A stretch of 64,000 bases of DNA from Candidatus Altimarinota bacterium (lineage in GTDB: Bacteria > Patescibacteriota > Gracilibacteria > BD1-5 > UBA2023), in assembly GCA_023230505.1 (NCBI GenBank), contig JALNXF010000001.1, forward strand, positions 1 to 64,000, in the 5' to 3' direction. Under the pieces are notes generated by a model. That model had not been told where the DNA came from. It saw only the letters and a program-made list of their open reading frames with translations, and ran no database searches. The stretch's first letter is position 1; every line of letters begins with the position of its first letter. The position numbers were made by a program, and so were the translations under genes. Positions 46,477 to 58,415 of the stretch are shown piece after piece.

Positions 46477-48414
46477 ATGCAAGAAATTAACAATAAGATA
46501 CAAGATATAGTAGTCACTCTCTACAAAATCAACATAGACAACATAGACAATTGGCTTACCCATCCGCCAAAACCAGAATTTTGAGACTATGCTTTTAATA
46601 TTTTTGAGATTGCGAAGGTTTTAAAGAGAAATCCAGCCGAAATATCAGCTGGGCTAAAACTCGAATTCTCCAAATTCCCAGAATATTTCGAAAATGTATC
46701 CAATATGTGAGGATATGTTAATTTTTTCATAAACCCAAAAATTCTCCTAAATGAATTCTCTCAAATTAATCTAAACAATAAAAAACCAAAAAACCAAACC
46801 ATAATAGTAGACTACATCTGAGCAAATGTCTGAAAACCCCTCCACATCGGTCATCTCTGCACCCCATCTTTATGACAAAGTATTATAAATATCCACGAAT
46901 ATCTTGGTTATGATGTAATTTCTGATTCCCACTTCTGAGACTGGGGAGGAATTTTCGGGAAGTTAATAACAATGTTTAAATTGGTGATTTATTCACAGTG
47001 AGACAAAGATAAAAAATTATCTGAAGATGATACAAATATATATAGTCGAATAAATAGTATTATAGAAGAAATGGATTCTAAAATCAAAAAAGATGAACCT
47101 GAAATAGCTAAAAAAATAATATTTTTAGCTGAATATTTACAAAACAATAGTTTAAATAATAAAGATGATTTAAAGTATTTATTTAATACATATCAATTAA
47201 TTACTATTTTCGCCGAAAAAAGTATTATAATTGATAATCAATGTAGGGAAGAATTCAAAAAATTATCAGAGTGAGATCCTCAGAATATTTCATTATGGAA
47301 ACAAATTACTAATATTTCAATTAATGAAGTTTCAAAACAATTAGAAGAAGAATTATGAGTAAAACCAAAATACAATATTTGAGAGAGTTTTTATGAGTGA
47401 ATTGATTTACCAAAAATTTGAAATCATCCAGATTTAATTAAAGAAAAAGAGTGAATGAAAGCAATTGTAGAGGAATTAAAGAAGAATTTAGATATAGTTG
47501 AGGAAAATGAAGATTGAAGTGTGGGAGTAGTATTTCCAGAAGAGACAAAATTATCTTCTTGTGTTTTACAGAAAAAAGATTGAACTTGATTATATTTAAC
47601 TTCGGATTTGGCAGCAATTAAATATAGATTAGATAATTGGAAACCTGCTAAAATTATTTATTTTGTAGATGTGCGTCAACAATTACATTTAAAACAAGCT
47701 TTTTATATTGCTCGTGAAGTTTGGTCAGAATTAAAGAAAACAGAATTAATACACGCTTACAATTGATTTATAAAATTAAAAGAAGGTGCGATGTCTACGC
47801 GTAAATGAACTGTAATATTTTTGAAAGATTTAATTGATGAGGGATATAAAAGAACTGAAGAAATTTTGAAATGAAAGGGAAGGGAATTATCTCCAGAAAA
47901 TATCAAGGCCGTAACAATTGCAGCCATAAAATACTCATATTTATCGCAAGACCGCGAGAAAGATATAGTTTTTGATTGGGACAAAGCTTTGAGCTTTGAG
48001 TGAAATAGTGGACCCTATATTCAGTATGCTTATGTGAGAGCGAGAAAAATATTAAAAACCCCCTCTCCCTCTGGGACAAGGTGAATGACAGAGCCAGAGA
48101 GTGTGCCCTGGGGTAGAGGGCTGGGGTGAGGGCAAATTGAACTTTCTCAATATGACAAATCTCTAATTAAAAAACTTCTTGAATTTGAGGGAAAAGTGGG
48201 GGAGACTGCGAGTAAATATAAACCCCATATTCTGGCTCAATATTGCTATGAGTTGGCTTCGGAATTTAATAGTTTTTATGTTCATACTCCAAAAATCCTT
48301 GAGGAAAGCAATGAGGACCTGAAAAACTTGAGATTAAATATGATAGAAAAATTTGCTCAAACTCTCAAAAAATGATTCGAACTTCTCGCAATAAATATGC
48401 CGGATGAGATGTAG
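46477..48414 (+). CDS. argS: Arginyl-tRNA synthetase
   Basis: 645 residues. Add-1 domain (1-100), HIGH-like site DYIGANVGKPLHIGHLC, a helical insertion near 190-260, and the catalytic MSTRKG motif (AMSTRKGTVIFLKDL). The catalytic domain closes with GPYIQYAYVRARKIL and is followed by a C-terminal DALR anticodon domain ending NMPDEM. Class I synthetase. A palindromic repeat element is inserted exactly between the catalytic and anticodon domains. Confidence 0.97.
48058..48134. repeat. Palindromic repeat element inserted in frame in argS
   Basis: A GC-rich block with near-inverted ends (CCCCCTCTCCCTCTGGG ... AGAGGGCTGGGGTGAGGG). The right end is the reverse complement of the 18-nt string in the SNase-PKD gene. 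It adds about 25 residues (TPSPSGTRGMTEPESVPWG..) at the junction of two ArgRS domains and contains two in-frame UGA codons, harmless only under code 25. Confidence 0.82.
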
Positions 48415-48505
48415 ATGAAAATAAAAAATAAAAAAATTTGAAATAAAACCCTTTTTTTATATACTCAAACCCATATTAATTTTTTTAACATTTAATTTTA
48501 ATTAT

Positions 48506-50296
48506 ATGAAATGACTTTGAATGAGGATTGCTGGGATAATTATCTTGATTGCAGTTACTTTTTATATTGTATTTCCTTGGTCTAATTTTGGTATAACTAT
48601 GCCATTTACTGGGAATGAATACAAATTATGACTTGATTTACATGGTTGAGTGGAATTAGATTATAAAATAGACCTAGAAGCTGCGAAGCAAAAATGAGGA
48701 ACATTTGATGAAAAGACAGTTACAGAATGACTTAAATCAATCGTAGAAAAAAGAGTAAATTCACTAGGAACTGCCGAACCAACTATTCTTGCTGCTTCAT
48801 ATTGAAATGAATCTCACATTATTGTGCAAATTCCAACAAGTAATTTTGCGGGAGAAAATTTAACAGAAGCTCAAATTACAGAGAGAAATAATGAATATAT
48901 CGCAAAAGCAAAAGATACAATTGGGAAAGTAGTAAGACTTGAATTTAAAGAGAAAAAAACTAAAACAACAGATCAAGATAAGGCAGAAAGAAATAAGATA
49001 GCAACTGACGCTATGTCTGAAGTAAAAAAAGGAGATGTTGCTTTTGCTACTATTGGTAAAAAATATAAAGATTCATACGAGAATGTAGAATTTTTAGCTG
49101 GAACAGGGACTAAAGATAGTCTTCCAGAAGAAATTACATTTACTGGTATGGAAAATGTGACTACTCCATTTATATCTGAAATTCTAAATACTAAAAAAGC
49201 TTCATCATTTTCACTTTGAAAAGATCAAAAATTAGAACAAACTCCAGGAGATTCTGGATTTTCAATTGTTAAAATAAACAAAATTACAAAAGAGGAAAAA
49301 GAAAAAGATGTAACAACAGGAACTGGAACAAATGCTAAAACTAAAAAAGAAAAATATACTGAAATAACTTATGATTACGAGGCAATTTTTATTAATGAAA
49401 AACCAAGTGAATGGACTCCAGCTATGACTGAAGCTTGAGATGTACTTGATGAAAGATATTTAACCAGAGCTTCAGTTAGTATTTCACAATGAAGTTTCCA
49501 ACCTCAAATAGAGTTGCTTTTCAATGATAAATGAGCAAAAATTTTTGGAGAATTAACTAAAAGATTAATTGGACATGAACTTGCGATATTTGTAGGATGA
49601 GAGATGCTTACTGCTCCAACAGTTCAAAGTGTTATTCCAGATGGAAAAGCAGTAATTACCGGAAATTATACACCAGATTCAGCTAAAAAACTCGCAAATG
49701 ATATTAATACTTGAATTGTTCCATCTCCAATCTATTTAACAAGTGAGAGAGCAATTGACGCAAAAATTTGATGAGATTCACTAAAAGTAATATTCAATGC
49801 TTGAATTATAGGATTTATTTTAATTTTGTTATTCTTAGTTACTATTTATAGATTAGCTTGATTTTTAGCTTGAGTTGCGCTTCTAGGATATATTTTACTT
49901 GTTCTTACAATTATAAAATTATCTTGAATAGTTTTAACTCTATCTTCAATAGCTTGATTAATACTATCAATTTGACTTGCAATTGATGCGAATATCTTAA
50001 TCTTTGAAAGATCTAAAGAAGAATTGCTTTCTAAAAACGATATATTAAAATCACTAAATGTTTGATTTGAAAAATCTTGGTCAGCAATCTGGGATTCTCA
50101 TGTTACGTCTTTTGTAAGTGCGGTAATATTATTTATCTTCTGAATTAACTTAATTAAATGATTTTGAATAATGCTTGGAATTTGAATAATAGTTTCTCTT
50201 TTTTCTGCTATGTGGATTTCTAGAGTATTAGTATTTGCCGTAGCTCCTAAGTTTAGTAAAAATTTAAATTTATTTATTTGATTAAAAGATAAATAA
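48506..50296 (+). CDS. secD: Protein translocase subunit SecD
   Basis: 596 residues. N-terminal membrane helix (RIAGIIILIAVTFYIVF), then LGLDLHGGVELDYKIDLE, the SecD signature near residue 48. A large periplasmic-type region is followed by the P-base (GKAVITGNYTPDSAKKLANDI) and five C-terminal membrane helices with SSIAGLILSIGLAIDANILI and ERSKEE. It uses the proton motive force to aid late export. No secF follows in the window. Confidence 0.93.
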
Positions 50297-50297
50297 T

Positions 50298-50504
50298 ATG
50301 GGGAAAATGTTAGAACGTGTTTGCGATCATTTATTTTGAGATATACAAGAATCTAATAATACTCAAATTTTAGCTCAGAATGTAAAATGAAAAAGTTGTA
50401 AAATAATTGAAATATGAGATAGTCTGTATAATTTTGCAAAAGAAACTGGAGAAAGAGAATTGGGTATTAAACATAGCAAAACTAATTTAGATGTTTGAGA
50501 ATAA
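50298..50504 (+). CDS. Small hypothetical protein downstream of secD
   Basis: 68 residues, starting 1 nt after the secD stop (TAATATGG), so coupled to it. MGKMLERVCDHLFGDIQESN is followed by a short beta-rich stretch (ILAQNVKGKSCKIIEIGDSLYNFA). Two cysteines far apart. Cytoplasmic. Not recognised, but intact, ended by TAA and followed directly by a terminator. Confidence 0.6.
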
Positions 50505-50536
50505 AGAAAAAAATCTGCCTTCGGCAGATTTTTTTG
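50505..50536. terminator. Bidirectional terminator
   Basis: Stem AAAAATCTGCC / GGCAGATTTTT with loop TTC, T run on both strands, between convergent genes. Confidence 0.92.
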
Positions 50537-52159
50537 TTATACATTAATTCCTTGATATTTTCTGTAAATATCCTCAAAATCCGCATCTCATAAGGAAGAA
50601 TAATTAATTACATCTCATTGATATAACTCTTCTAATTTTTCGCTATATATATCTCTTGATAAGAAATAATCACATTTTCCACATCAATCAATTTTTGCTC
50701 TCATTAAAAATGATGGTTTTCATTTTTTTGAAGCTATTAAATGATATAAAATTCCTTTTTCTTTAAGTCATGATTTTAATCAAAAATGATGAATTATTAC
50801 TTTTATATCCTCTAATGTAGTATATCAAAATAATCTTGAAATAGCTGAAATATATTTTTTTGCATCATATATTTCATGTTTACTATATCAAGATTCATTT
50901 TTATTTCTAGCAAGTACAACTTGTATTTCAGCTGGAGGTATATTTTCATCATTATGAAAGTTTTCTCTAAATGTTCCACATAACGATGCTTTTATAAAAT
51001 TTTCACTTCAACTTTTATTTTTTTGATTTCTTTTATTTAATCAATATATTTTTTTACAATTTTTTAAAAATTTTTCACTCAAAACTCAGCTATCATCAAT
51101 TTCAGCATTATCATTGAATAATTCCTTAAAAAGTAAAATTGCATTTTCTCAATCTTTTTTATTTTTTACTTCCACTCTAAAACCAAGTAAATCCTTAAAG
51201 AAGTCCAATTTAGAATATTTTCTATTATAAAGGAGTTTTAAAAGTATTTTTATATCATCTTTAGATCTATATGAAATTTTTCATTCAGTAAAATTAGGAG
51301 TTCATCAATTAGGATGAATAAAGCGAAAATTTATTTCTCAATCAATATTTTTTGGCTCTAGTTCTTCAAATCAAGGAATTTCTTTTATTTTTTCAATAAC
51401 CTGATTTAACTTTTTATCAAGCTCTATAACAAGCGGATTTTCAAAAATTTCATTATAAGCACTCATAGTCTTGAGTATCGCACAATCTATAACTCTTAAA
51501 TATCATTCTCTTTCTTTTGAAGATGTAGAAAGAACAAAATCCATAAATTCATCTAAACTTCTCCATTTCTTTTTATTATATCATGCTGGTATTTTTAGTT
51601 TAAAATTTTCTTTCATTTTAGCTATGGTATCAGAGAAAATTGTATTTATTGTATTTATTGCTTTTTCTTCTGTATTTTCTCAATTATCCTGAATTCCCAA
51701 TTCTTCATAAATTATTTCTTTTAATTCATCTTTTCAAATTCATTTTACAGACATTAAATCAAGTCTTGTTAAGAAGCTTGATTTTTTATAAAGTTCTACA
51801 AAAATTAAAACAAGAGACGTATCCACTTCTTTATTTATTCATAATTCAGAAAAACTTTCTTTTATAACTTGTTCAAAAATTTCTTCTATAGATTTACTAA
51901 CTCAGCTATAATTAATATATTTTTTAAAAACATAATAAATTTTTTCTAATAATTTTGTATTGATTTTATCTTCTTTAATTTCAAATTCCTTATATAAAGC
52001 ATTTAATAATTCCCTTTTTGAATATCCCCCTATTTCTATTTTATCAAGCTTTAAATTAAATAAAAAACCATCCTTTAATAAAGTAAGGTAATCTTTATAT
52101 TCTCTAGCTTCAGCCCTATTTAATCCTGAATATGTATGATGTCATAAATTTTTTATCAT
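50537..52159 (-). CDS. Large protein with RelA/SpoT-like nucleotidyltransferase region
   Basis: 540 residues. In the C-terminal half, FFKDLLGFRVEVKNKKDG is the DxxGxR start of RelA/SpoT synthetase folds. Further on PPAEIQVVLARNKNESGYSKH resembles the EIQV strand and following helix. The N-terminal half is helical with no known domain. It lacks an HD hydrolase domain and TGS/ACT domains, so if active it would be a small alarmone synthetase-like or toxSAS-type protein. The G-loop lysine and tyrosine are not clearly placed. Alternative: an inactive relative or other nucleotidyltransferase. Confidence is moderate. Confidence 0.55.
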
Positions 52160-52300
52160 TTTTTTCTTTTTATTTTTTTAAGTTTATCATAAATTCATTT
52201 TTTTGTAAAATAAACCTCTTATTTAACTTTTATAATCTTTTTTCTTGGAAATTCAAGGTTTTTGTGTATAATAACTCAAATTTTAATAAAAAAATAAGTT

Positions 52301-53563
52301 ATGATATTAATTTATGGTAAAGGTAAGGTCTGAACTGCCTTGAAAGAATTTCTCGATTATAATAAAATAGAATCTCAAATTAAGGATGATTCTGATAATA
52401 TTTCAGATTTTTCACCTTATGATAAAATTATTCCATCACCGGGAGTTCCGCCAACAAATAAAATATATAAAACTTGAAAAATAGTAGGGGAGTTAGATTT
52501 TATTTATAGTTTTTTGCCAAAATGATTTCAAATTATTTCAGTCACTTGAACGGATGGTAAATCAACTACAGCTTGGATAATTTACAATATTTTAAAACAA
52601 GAATTTTGAGATAATAAAGTATTTTTGAGTGGTAATTTTGATGAAAGTTTTGCAAAAACAGTTCTTGATATTCAAAAAAGTTGATTAAAATCAGGCTATA
52701 TTGTTTTAGAAGTTTCTAGTTTTATGGCCTATAATATAGATAAATTTGTTTCAGATTATTCAATATTTACAAATTTTGAAAAAGACCATTTAAATTGGCA
52801 TAAAGATTTTAAAGACTATCTTAACTCAAAACTAAAATTATTTAAGAATACTAAGAAAAAATCAATTATTAATTCTCAAATTTTAAAAAAAGCAAAGGAA
52901 TTATCAGTAAATTTAGATTTAGAAAATACAAGAATTTTTTGAATAGAAAATGATTTAGAGAATAGAGTAGAGGCTTCTGATATTATTGTGTCTTGAAAGA
53001 AAAAATGTAGTATTGATGAGACAAATTTTTCTGGTCTGTATAATGCTCTAAATATCTTATCTTCAGTAATTGTATTGTGAGAACTTAAAGTTTGTTCAAA
53101 AAGAATTAGAGAATATCTTAAAAATGTATCTCCTTTATCTCATAGATTAGAATTTTATAAGGAAATAAATTGAATAAAATTTATCGATGATTCTAAATCT
53201 ACTTCTGCTCAAAGCCTAAAAGCTGCACTAGAAAGTGTTGGTTGAAATATTCTTTTAATTGCAGGATGAAGCGATAAATGAGATGATTTTGAATATTTAG
53301 CTCCTCTTCTAAAAGAAAAAGTAAAACATTGAGAATTAATTTGAGAGACAAGTTCAAAACTATGACTTCTTTTTAATAAAAATAGCATTAGTTTTCATTA
53401 TGCAATTTCTATGAATGATGCAGTAAAAAAAGCTTATAAATTCGCTGAAAGCTGAGACACAATCTTACTTTCTCCAGGATGTGCGAGTTTCTGACTTTTT
53501 AGAGATTATCTTGATAGAGCGGATAAATTTAGAGAAGCAGTTGATGAAATAGAAGCTAGATAA
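52301..53563 (+). CDS. murD: UDP-N-acetylmuramoylalanine-D-glutamate ligase
   Basis: 420 residues. N-terminal Rossmann domain (MILIYGKGKVGTALKEFL), ATP site SVTGTDGKSTTAWI (the first Gly is UGA), the Mur motif (SSFMA), SHRLEFYKEI and IDDSKSTSAQSL, and the C-terminal GGSDKGDDFEYL. Adds D-Glu to UDP-MurNAc-L-Ala in peptidoglycan synthesis. Followed 10 bp later by an O-methyltransferase gene. Confidence 0.94.
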
Positions 53564-53573
53564 TACATTAAAT

Positions 53574-54128
53574 ATGAAAATAAAAGAAACCTTAATTAAT
53601 CTCAGGAAGTTTTGAATTGAAAATGATGTTCCAAATATTACAGATGAAAATGCTAAATTTCTTCAAAGTTTAATTTCTCAAAATAATTTCTCAAATGTAC
53701 TAGAAATTGGGACTGCCAATGGCTATTCTACAATTTGTCTAGCATCAGAGCTTCAAAAAAATTCAGGACGTATTACCTCTATTGAATTCTCAATTCTTTC
53801 TCATAATCAAGCCATAGCTAACATCAAAGAGGCTTGACTTGAAGAAATTTGTACCCTTATTCACGGACAGGCTCTTGATATTATTCCGACTCTCCCAGAT
53901 AACAGTTTTGATTTTGTATTTATTGATGGAATGAAGCGAAGAAGTAAAGATTTTCTAGAATTAAGTCGGCCAAAAATTAAGAAAAACTGAATTATAATAA
54001 TTGATGATGTTATCAAATTTAAACACAAAATGTTATCATTATACGAATATGTAGAAGAAAATAAAATTAATCATGAGATTATTCAAATTGACAGCGATGA
54101 TGGTGTTATGAAAATAATTAAGGTTTAA
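53574..54128 (+). CDS. Class I SAM-dependent O-methyltransferase
   Basis: 184 residues. SAM motif I VLEIGTANGYSTICLA, a helper strand ITSIEFS, and the central FDFVFIDGMKRRSKDFLE with the metal-binding Asp, then GIIIIDDV. This is the TrmR/caffeoyl-CoA O-methyltransferase type. Probable target is tRNA (mo5U34, as TrmR) or a small molecule. Co-transcribed with murD. Confidence 0.85.
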
Positions 54129-54141
54129 AAAAATAAAAAAA

Positions 54142-54177
54142 TTGATTTTTATTTTAAATTTATATACTGGGTGTATA
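54142..54177 (+). promoter_or_regulatory. Promoter with LexA-type box of the type IIG gene
   Basis: TTGATT (54142-54147), 15-nt spacer and TATACT (54163-54168). The -10 is part of the inverted repeat TATAC-TGGGT-GTATA (54163-54177), which matches the lexA upstream box in 14 of 15 positions, with identical TA before and TT after it. The spacing is suboptimal, as expected for a repressed promoter. Confidence 0.62.
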
Positions 54178-54194
54178 TTGATTAATTTTAGATT

Positions 54195-57100
54195 ATGGTA
54201 AAACTATTTAAGGATAATATAATCAGAGAAAAACTCTCAAATTTTGAAATCCCTGATTTTGACGCTAAGATAAATATTATACAAAATTGGTTTAAATTAC
54301 ATAAAGATTGAACTTTAAAAAACAAAAAAGAAGAAGAATTGGAATGACCTTTCTGAGATGATTTTTTCGGGAAAATTCTCGGATATGAGAGTTTGACGGA
54401 AAATGAAACCTATTCAAGGAAATTTCAACCGAAAGTACCTGAAGGATGACAAAAAGCTGACATTTGACTTGGGATTTTTTGAGAAGAAATTAATTTAATG
54501 AAAGTAATTGTAGAATTAAAAGATGCAAAAACCTCACTTGATAAACCACAGCAAAGAGCAGGTAATCTTACCCCTGTTCAACAGGCTTTCAAATATAAAC
54601 CATATTTCAGAGAGTGTGATTTTATAATTGTTTCTAATTTTATAGAGACTAGAATTTATATTGATAGTTATTATGATTATGAAAGTTTCACTCTTGAAAG
54701 TCTCGCTAATCCAAATAATGATTATTTTGAATTTAAAAAATTCTATTATTTACTTTGTAAAAGTAATTTAATTACTAAATCTTGAGATAGTAATACAAAA
54801 AGTCTATTATCAGTCATAAGAACTCAAGAAAAAGAAATAACTAAAAAATTTTATAAGGATTATTCTCTTTTAAGATTAGAATTACTTAGAGATTTAAGAG
54901 ATAATAATTCTTTAAATTGAAAAATCTCAAAAGAGAAATTAAATCTGATTTTTGAAAAAGCACAAAAAATAATTGATAGAATTGTTTTTATTCATTTTTG
55001 TGAGGACATAAATGATTTATTACCAAATTGAAAATTAAAAGAAAATCTATTAAGAGCTGAAGAAATAGGATTTACTCCTTGGGATGTTTTGAAAATATTT
55101 TTTAGATGAGTTGATAAATGAAGTGAAAAACTTGGAATTAAGGACTGATACAATTGATGACTTTTTGCCGAAGATAAGGAACTAGATAATCTCAAAGTTT
55201 GAGATGAAATATGTAAGAAATTTGTCGATTTATGAGATTATGACTTTGCCAATGATTTGAGTGTAAATATTTTATGACATATTTTTGAGCAGTCAATAAG
55301 TGATATTGAAGAGATAAAAAATAAAATTCAGACAGACGAAAATGAAAAAACTATTTCAAAAAGAAAAAAAGACTGAATTTTCTATACTCCAGAATATATA
55401 ATTGATTATATTGTAAAAAATTCTCTTGGAAAATATCTTGAAGAAAAAGAAAATGAAATACTTGAGGAAATTTGATTAAGATCTTCAAGAAGTGACACAG
55501 AATATAGAAATAAATATAAAGCCTGATACCTAAAATACCAAGAAATACTACAAAATATAAAAGTCCTGGATCCCGCTTGCGGAAGCGGAGCTTTTCTCGT
55601 GAAAGTTTTTGATTTTCTCTTATCCGAAAATAAGAGAATAAACAGAATTCTCGAAGAAAACTGACAATCAAGCCTAATGTGAACCAACGACTATATCAAA
55701 AATATCCTCCAAAACAATATCTACTGAGTCGACCTTAACGAAGAATCCGTTGAAATAACCAAACTTTCCCTCTGGCTCAAAACTGCCCAAAAAGGCAAGA
55801 AACTCGCAAATCTCGACTCAAACATCAAGTGCGGGAATAGTTTGATTGATGATGAGGTGATTGCAGGAAATAAAGCTTTTAAATGGGAAACCGAATTCAA
55901 GGAAATCATGGCAAATTGAGGTTTTGATGTGATTGTCGGGAATCCGCCTTACATAAAAGAATTTGTAAATAAAAATGTCTTTAATTGACTAAAAAATAGT
56001 CCTTATTATCAATGAAAAATGGATTTGTGGCAATTTTTTGCTTGTAAATGATTAGATTTATTAAAAGATAATTGATTTATAAGTTATATTGCACCAAATA
56101 ATTGGATAACAAATGCTTGAGCTTCTATTATGAGAAATAAAATATTAGAAGATTGAAAAATTATTGATTTTATTGATTTTTGAGATTTTAAAGTATTTGA
56201 AGATGCTTGAATTCAGACGATGATTTTTATTATTAAAAAAACAAAAAATAATGAAAAATATCAAGTTCAATACATGAAAATTTTAGATTCAAAATTATCT
56301 AGTTTTGAAGTTGATAATAGAATAAAATTATTATGAGATATTGAATGATTTGATTATTTTTATTCAGATATTAATAAAAAGAATTTTAAAAACAAAAATA
56401 TTAATTTTAATAATCCATATAAAAATGAGGTTTTAGAAAAAATTAAAAATGAATGAAATTTTATTTTAGAGGATAAAGAAGTCGCTCAATGAATTGTTTG
56501 AGCTCCAGATGAAGCTTATTTATTAGATAATATCAATAATTTTACAGATGAAGAGAAGAATTTTATTAAAAAATTTCATACAAATAGTTGAAAATATTTT
56601 TCTTGAAATCAAGATAAATATATTATTTATTTAACAAATATTAATTTTAATTGAAAATCTATTGAAAATTATATAAATATTTTTAATCATTTTGAACCCA
56701 AAAAACAACAACTTATAGAGGCTAGAATTAAATTACAAACTCCAAATAAGCCATATTATTTTTTACATAGAGAAAGAGATGAAAGATTTTTTCAAAAATG
56801 AGCTAAAATAATTGCTGGAACTAGGGTTTTAAAACCTGCTTTTTATTACACAGAAGATGAATATTATTGCAGTAGAGCTTTAAATATTATAAAAACAGAT
56901 AGAATAAATTTAAAATATTTATCTACAATTTTAAATTCATCAATTTCTAATTTCTGGCTTAGGCGTAATTGAAAAATGACTTGAGATTTATTACAAGTAG
57001 ATAAATGACCTTTATTATCTGTTCCAATTAAAAACATTTCATTTTCAGAACAGAAGCCTTTCGTCGAAAAAGCTGATTTTATGCTTGATAAAAATAAAGA

Positions 57101-57407
57101 ATTGCAAGAAAAACTAAATTCTAGTTTAGAATTTTTGAAACAAAAATTTGGCTTAGAAAAATTAAATACAAAACTTGAAAAGTTTTATTTGTTTGATTTT
57201 TTAGAATTCAAGAAAGCTTTAAATATCAAGAAAATCTCTATGAATGATGAAGAAGATTTAATGAATTGGTTCAATTCTAAAAAATCTGATTTAATGAATT
57301 TGAAAACTGAAATTGATATTTGTGATAAGAAAATTGATGAGATGGTTTTTGATTTGTATGGTTTAGATGAGGAGGAGAGGAAGGTGGTTTTAGGAAATAA
57401 TTGATAG
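54195..57407 (+). CDS. Type IIG restriction-modification enzyme (nuclease-methyltransferase fusion)
   Basis: 1070 residues. An N-terminal PD-(D/E)xK domain has MKVIVELKDAK (about 102-112). A helical linker follows, then the N6-adenine methyltransferase with motif I LDPACGSGAFLV (about 457) and catalytic VGNPPY (about 582). A C-terminal target-recognition region ends helically (about 870-1070). One polypeptide thus cuts and modifies, as in Eco57I-like enzymes. With UGA=Gly it ends Asn-Asn-Gly-TAG. Followed 4 nt later by a HEPN-candidate gene. A LexA-type box lies upstream. Confidence 0.9.
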
Positions 57408-57411
57408 AAAT

Positions 57412-58392
57412 ATGGAAAAAATTATAATTGATAAATGTATTAGATGTTGAGAAAAACATATTTTCAATATAAATAAAGAATGATTACAAAACTGAGTTTG
57501 TATAAATTTAGCTTGTACAAATATTCAAAGATATGTGAGATTAAGAAGATTTCATTTTAGTTGAGAAGCAAATATATTAAAATTTGATGATGATAAAATA
57601 AATAATAATCTAATAATTAGATTTTGAAGTTGAAATTTAGGAATTAAAAAAGAAAGGATAAAAAATATTTGAGCTTATATTTTGGTTATTGATGAATATA
57701 CAAATTATTTAGATGAGATTTATAATTCATATATAATGTGATATACATACCCTTTTATAATATCAATTTGCACATTATTAGAGAGAATTTTAAATGTAAT
57801 GATTTTAAAATTAAAAAAATATCATATTGAAAATGACGAATATAATAATATAAAGGAATATATAGATAAACAAAATATAGAATATAATAATATTTCTGAT
57901 TCAATACCAAATTGGGATATTATGATAAAAACCTTATTTGAGTGGGGATATTTAGACAATAAACAAAAAAGATTATTTCATAAGTTTAAAAATTATAGAA
58001 ATTATGCAGTTCACTTCAATAAAGATTATGATTTTAAGAGTAAAGAAGATGATATTTTGTTTAAATTTATTGAATTAATAAAAAGTTTATTTTGAATATT
58101 TGAAAGAAATGATATTATGAATTTTTCAATGCCATGAGAATTTTGGATAAAATGAAATATGATGAACAATCCCTTTGTAAAAGAATTTTTTATTCCAAAT
58201 TGAAATTTAAGTTCATATATTTGAAATATTTTTGATGAATATTATTCTGAAAATTGAGTAATTAAATGATTTTTAAATGAAGATGATTTTTTCAGATTAA
58301 GAAATGAAAATAATTGATTTGTTCAAAATAAAGAAATAAAATTAGATAAAATAAATTTATTTTGATTTAATCTATTTTATAGAATTATTTAA
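57412..58392 (+). CDS. Candidate HEPN-domain protein with N-terminal CxxC
   Basis: 326 residues. The N-terminal zinc-finger-like part has CIRCGE and VCINLAC (about residues 9-35). A central helical region carries FKNYRNYAVHFNKD with Arg196 and His201 in the spacing RNxxxH, the catalytic signature of HEPN ribonucleases. No signal peptide. Starts 4 nt after the type IIG enzyme, as an accessory defence gene would. Whether it is active or only a DUF4145-like fold is not decided by sequence alone. Confidence 0.6.
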
Positions 58393-58415
58393 ATTTATTT
58401 CTAAAACACTAAAAT

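Noticed and set aside
48415..48500. A short ATG frame after argS (about 26 residues).
   Set aside because: Lys/Asn-rich low-complexity DNA in the gap to secD, with no ribosome site or family resemblance.
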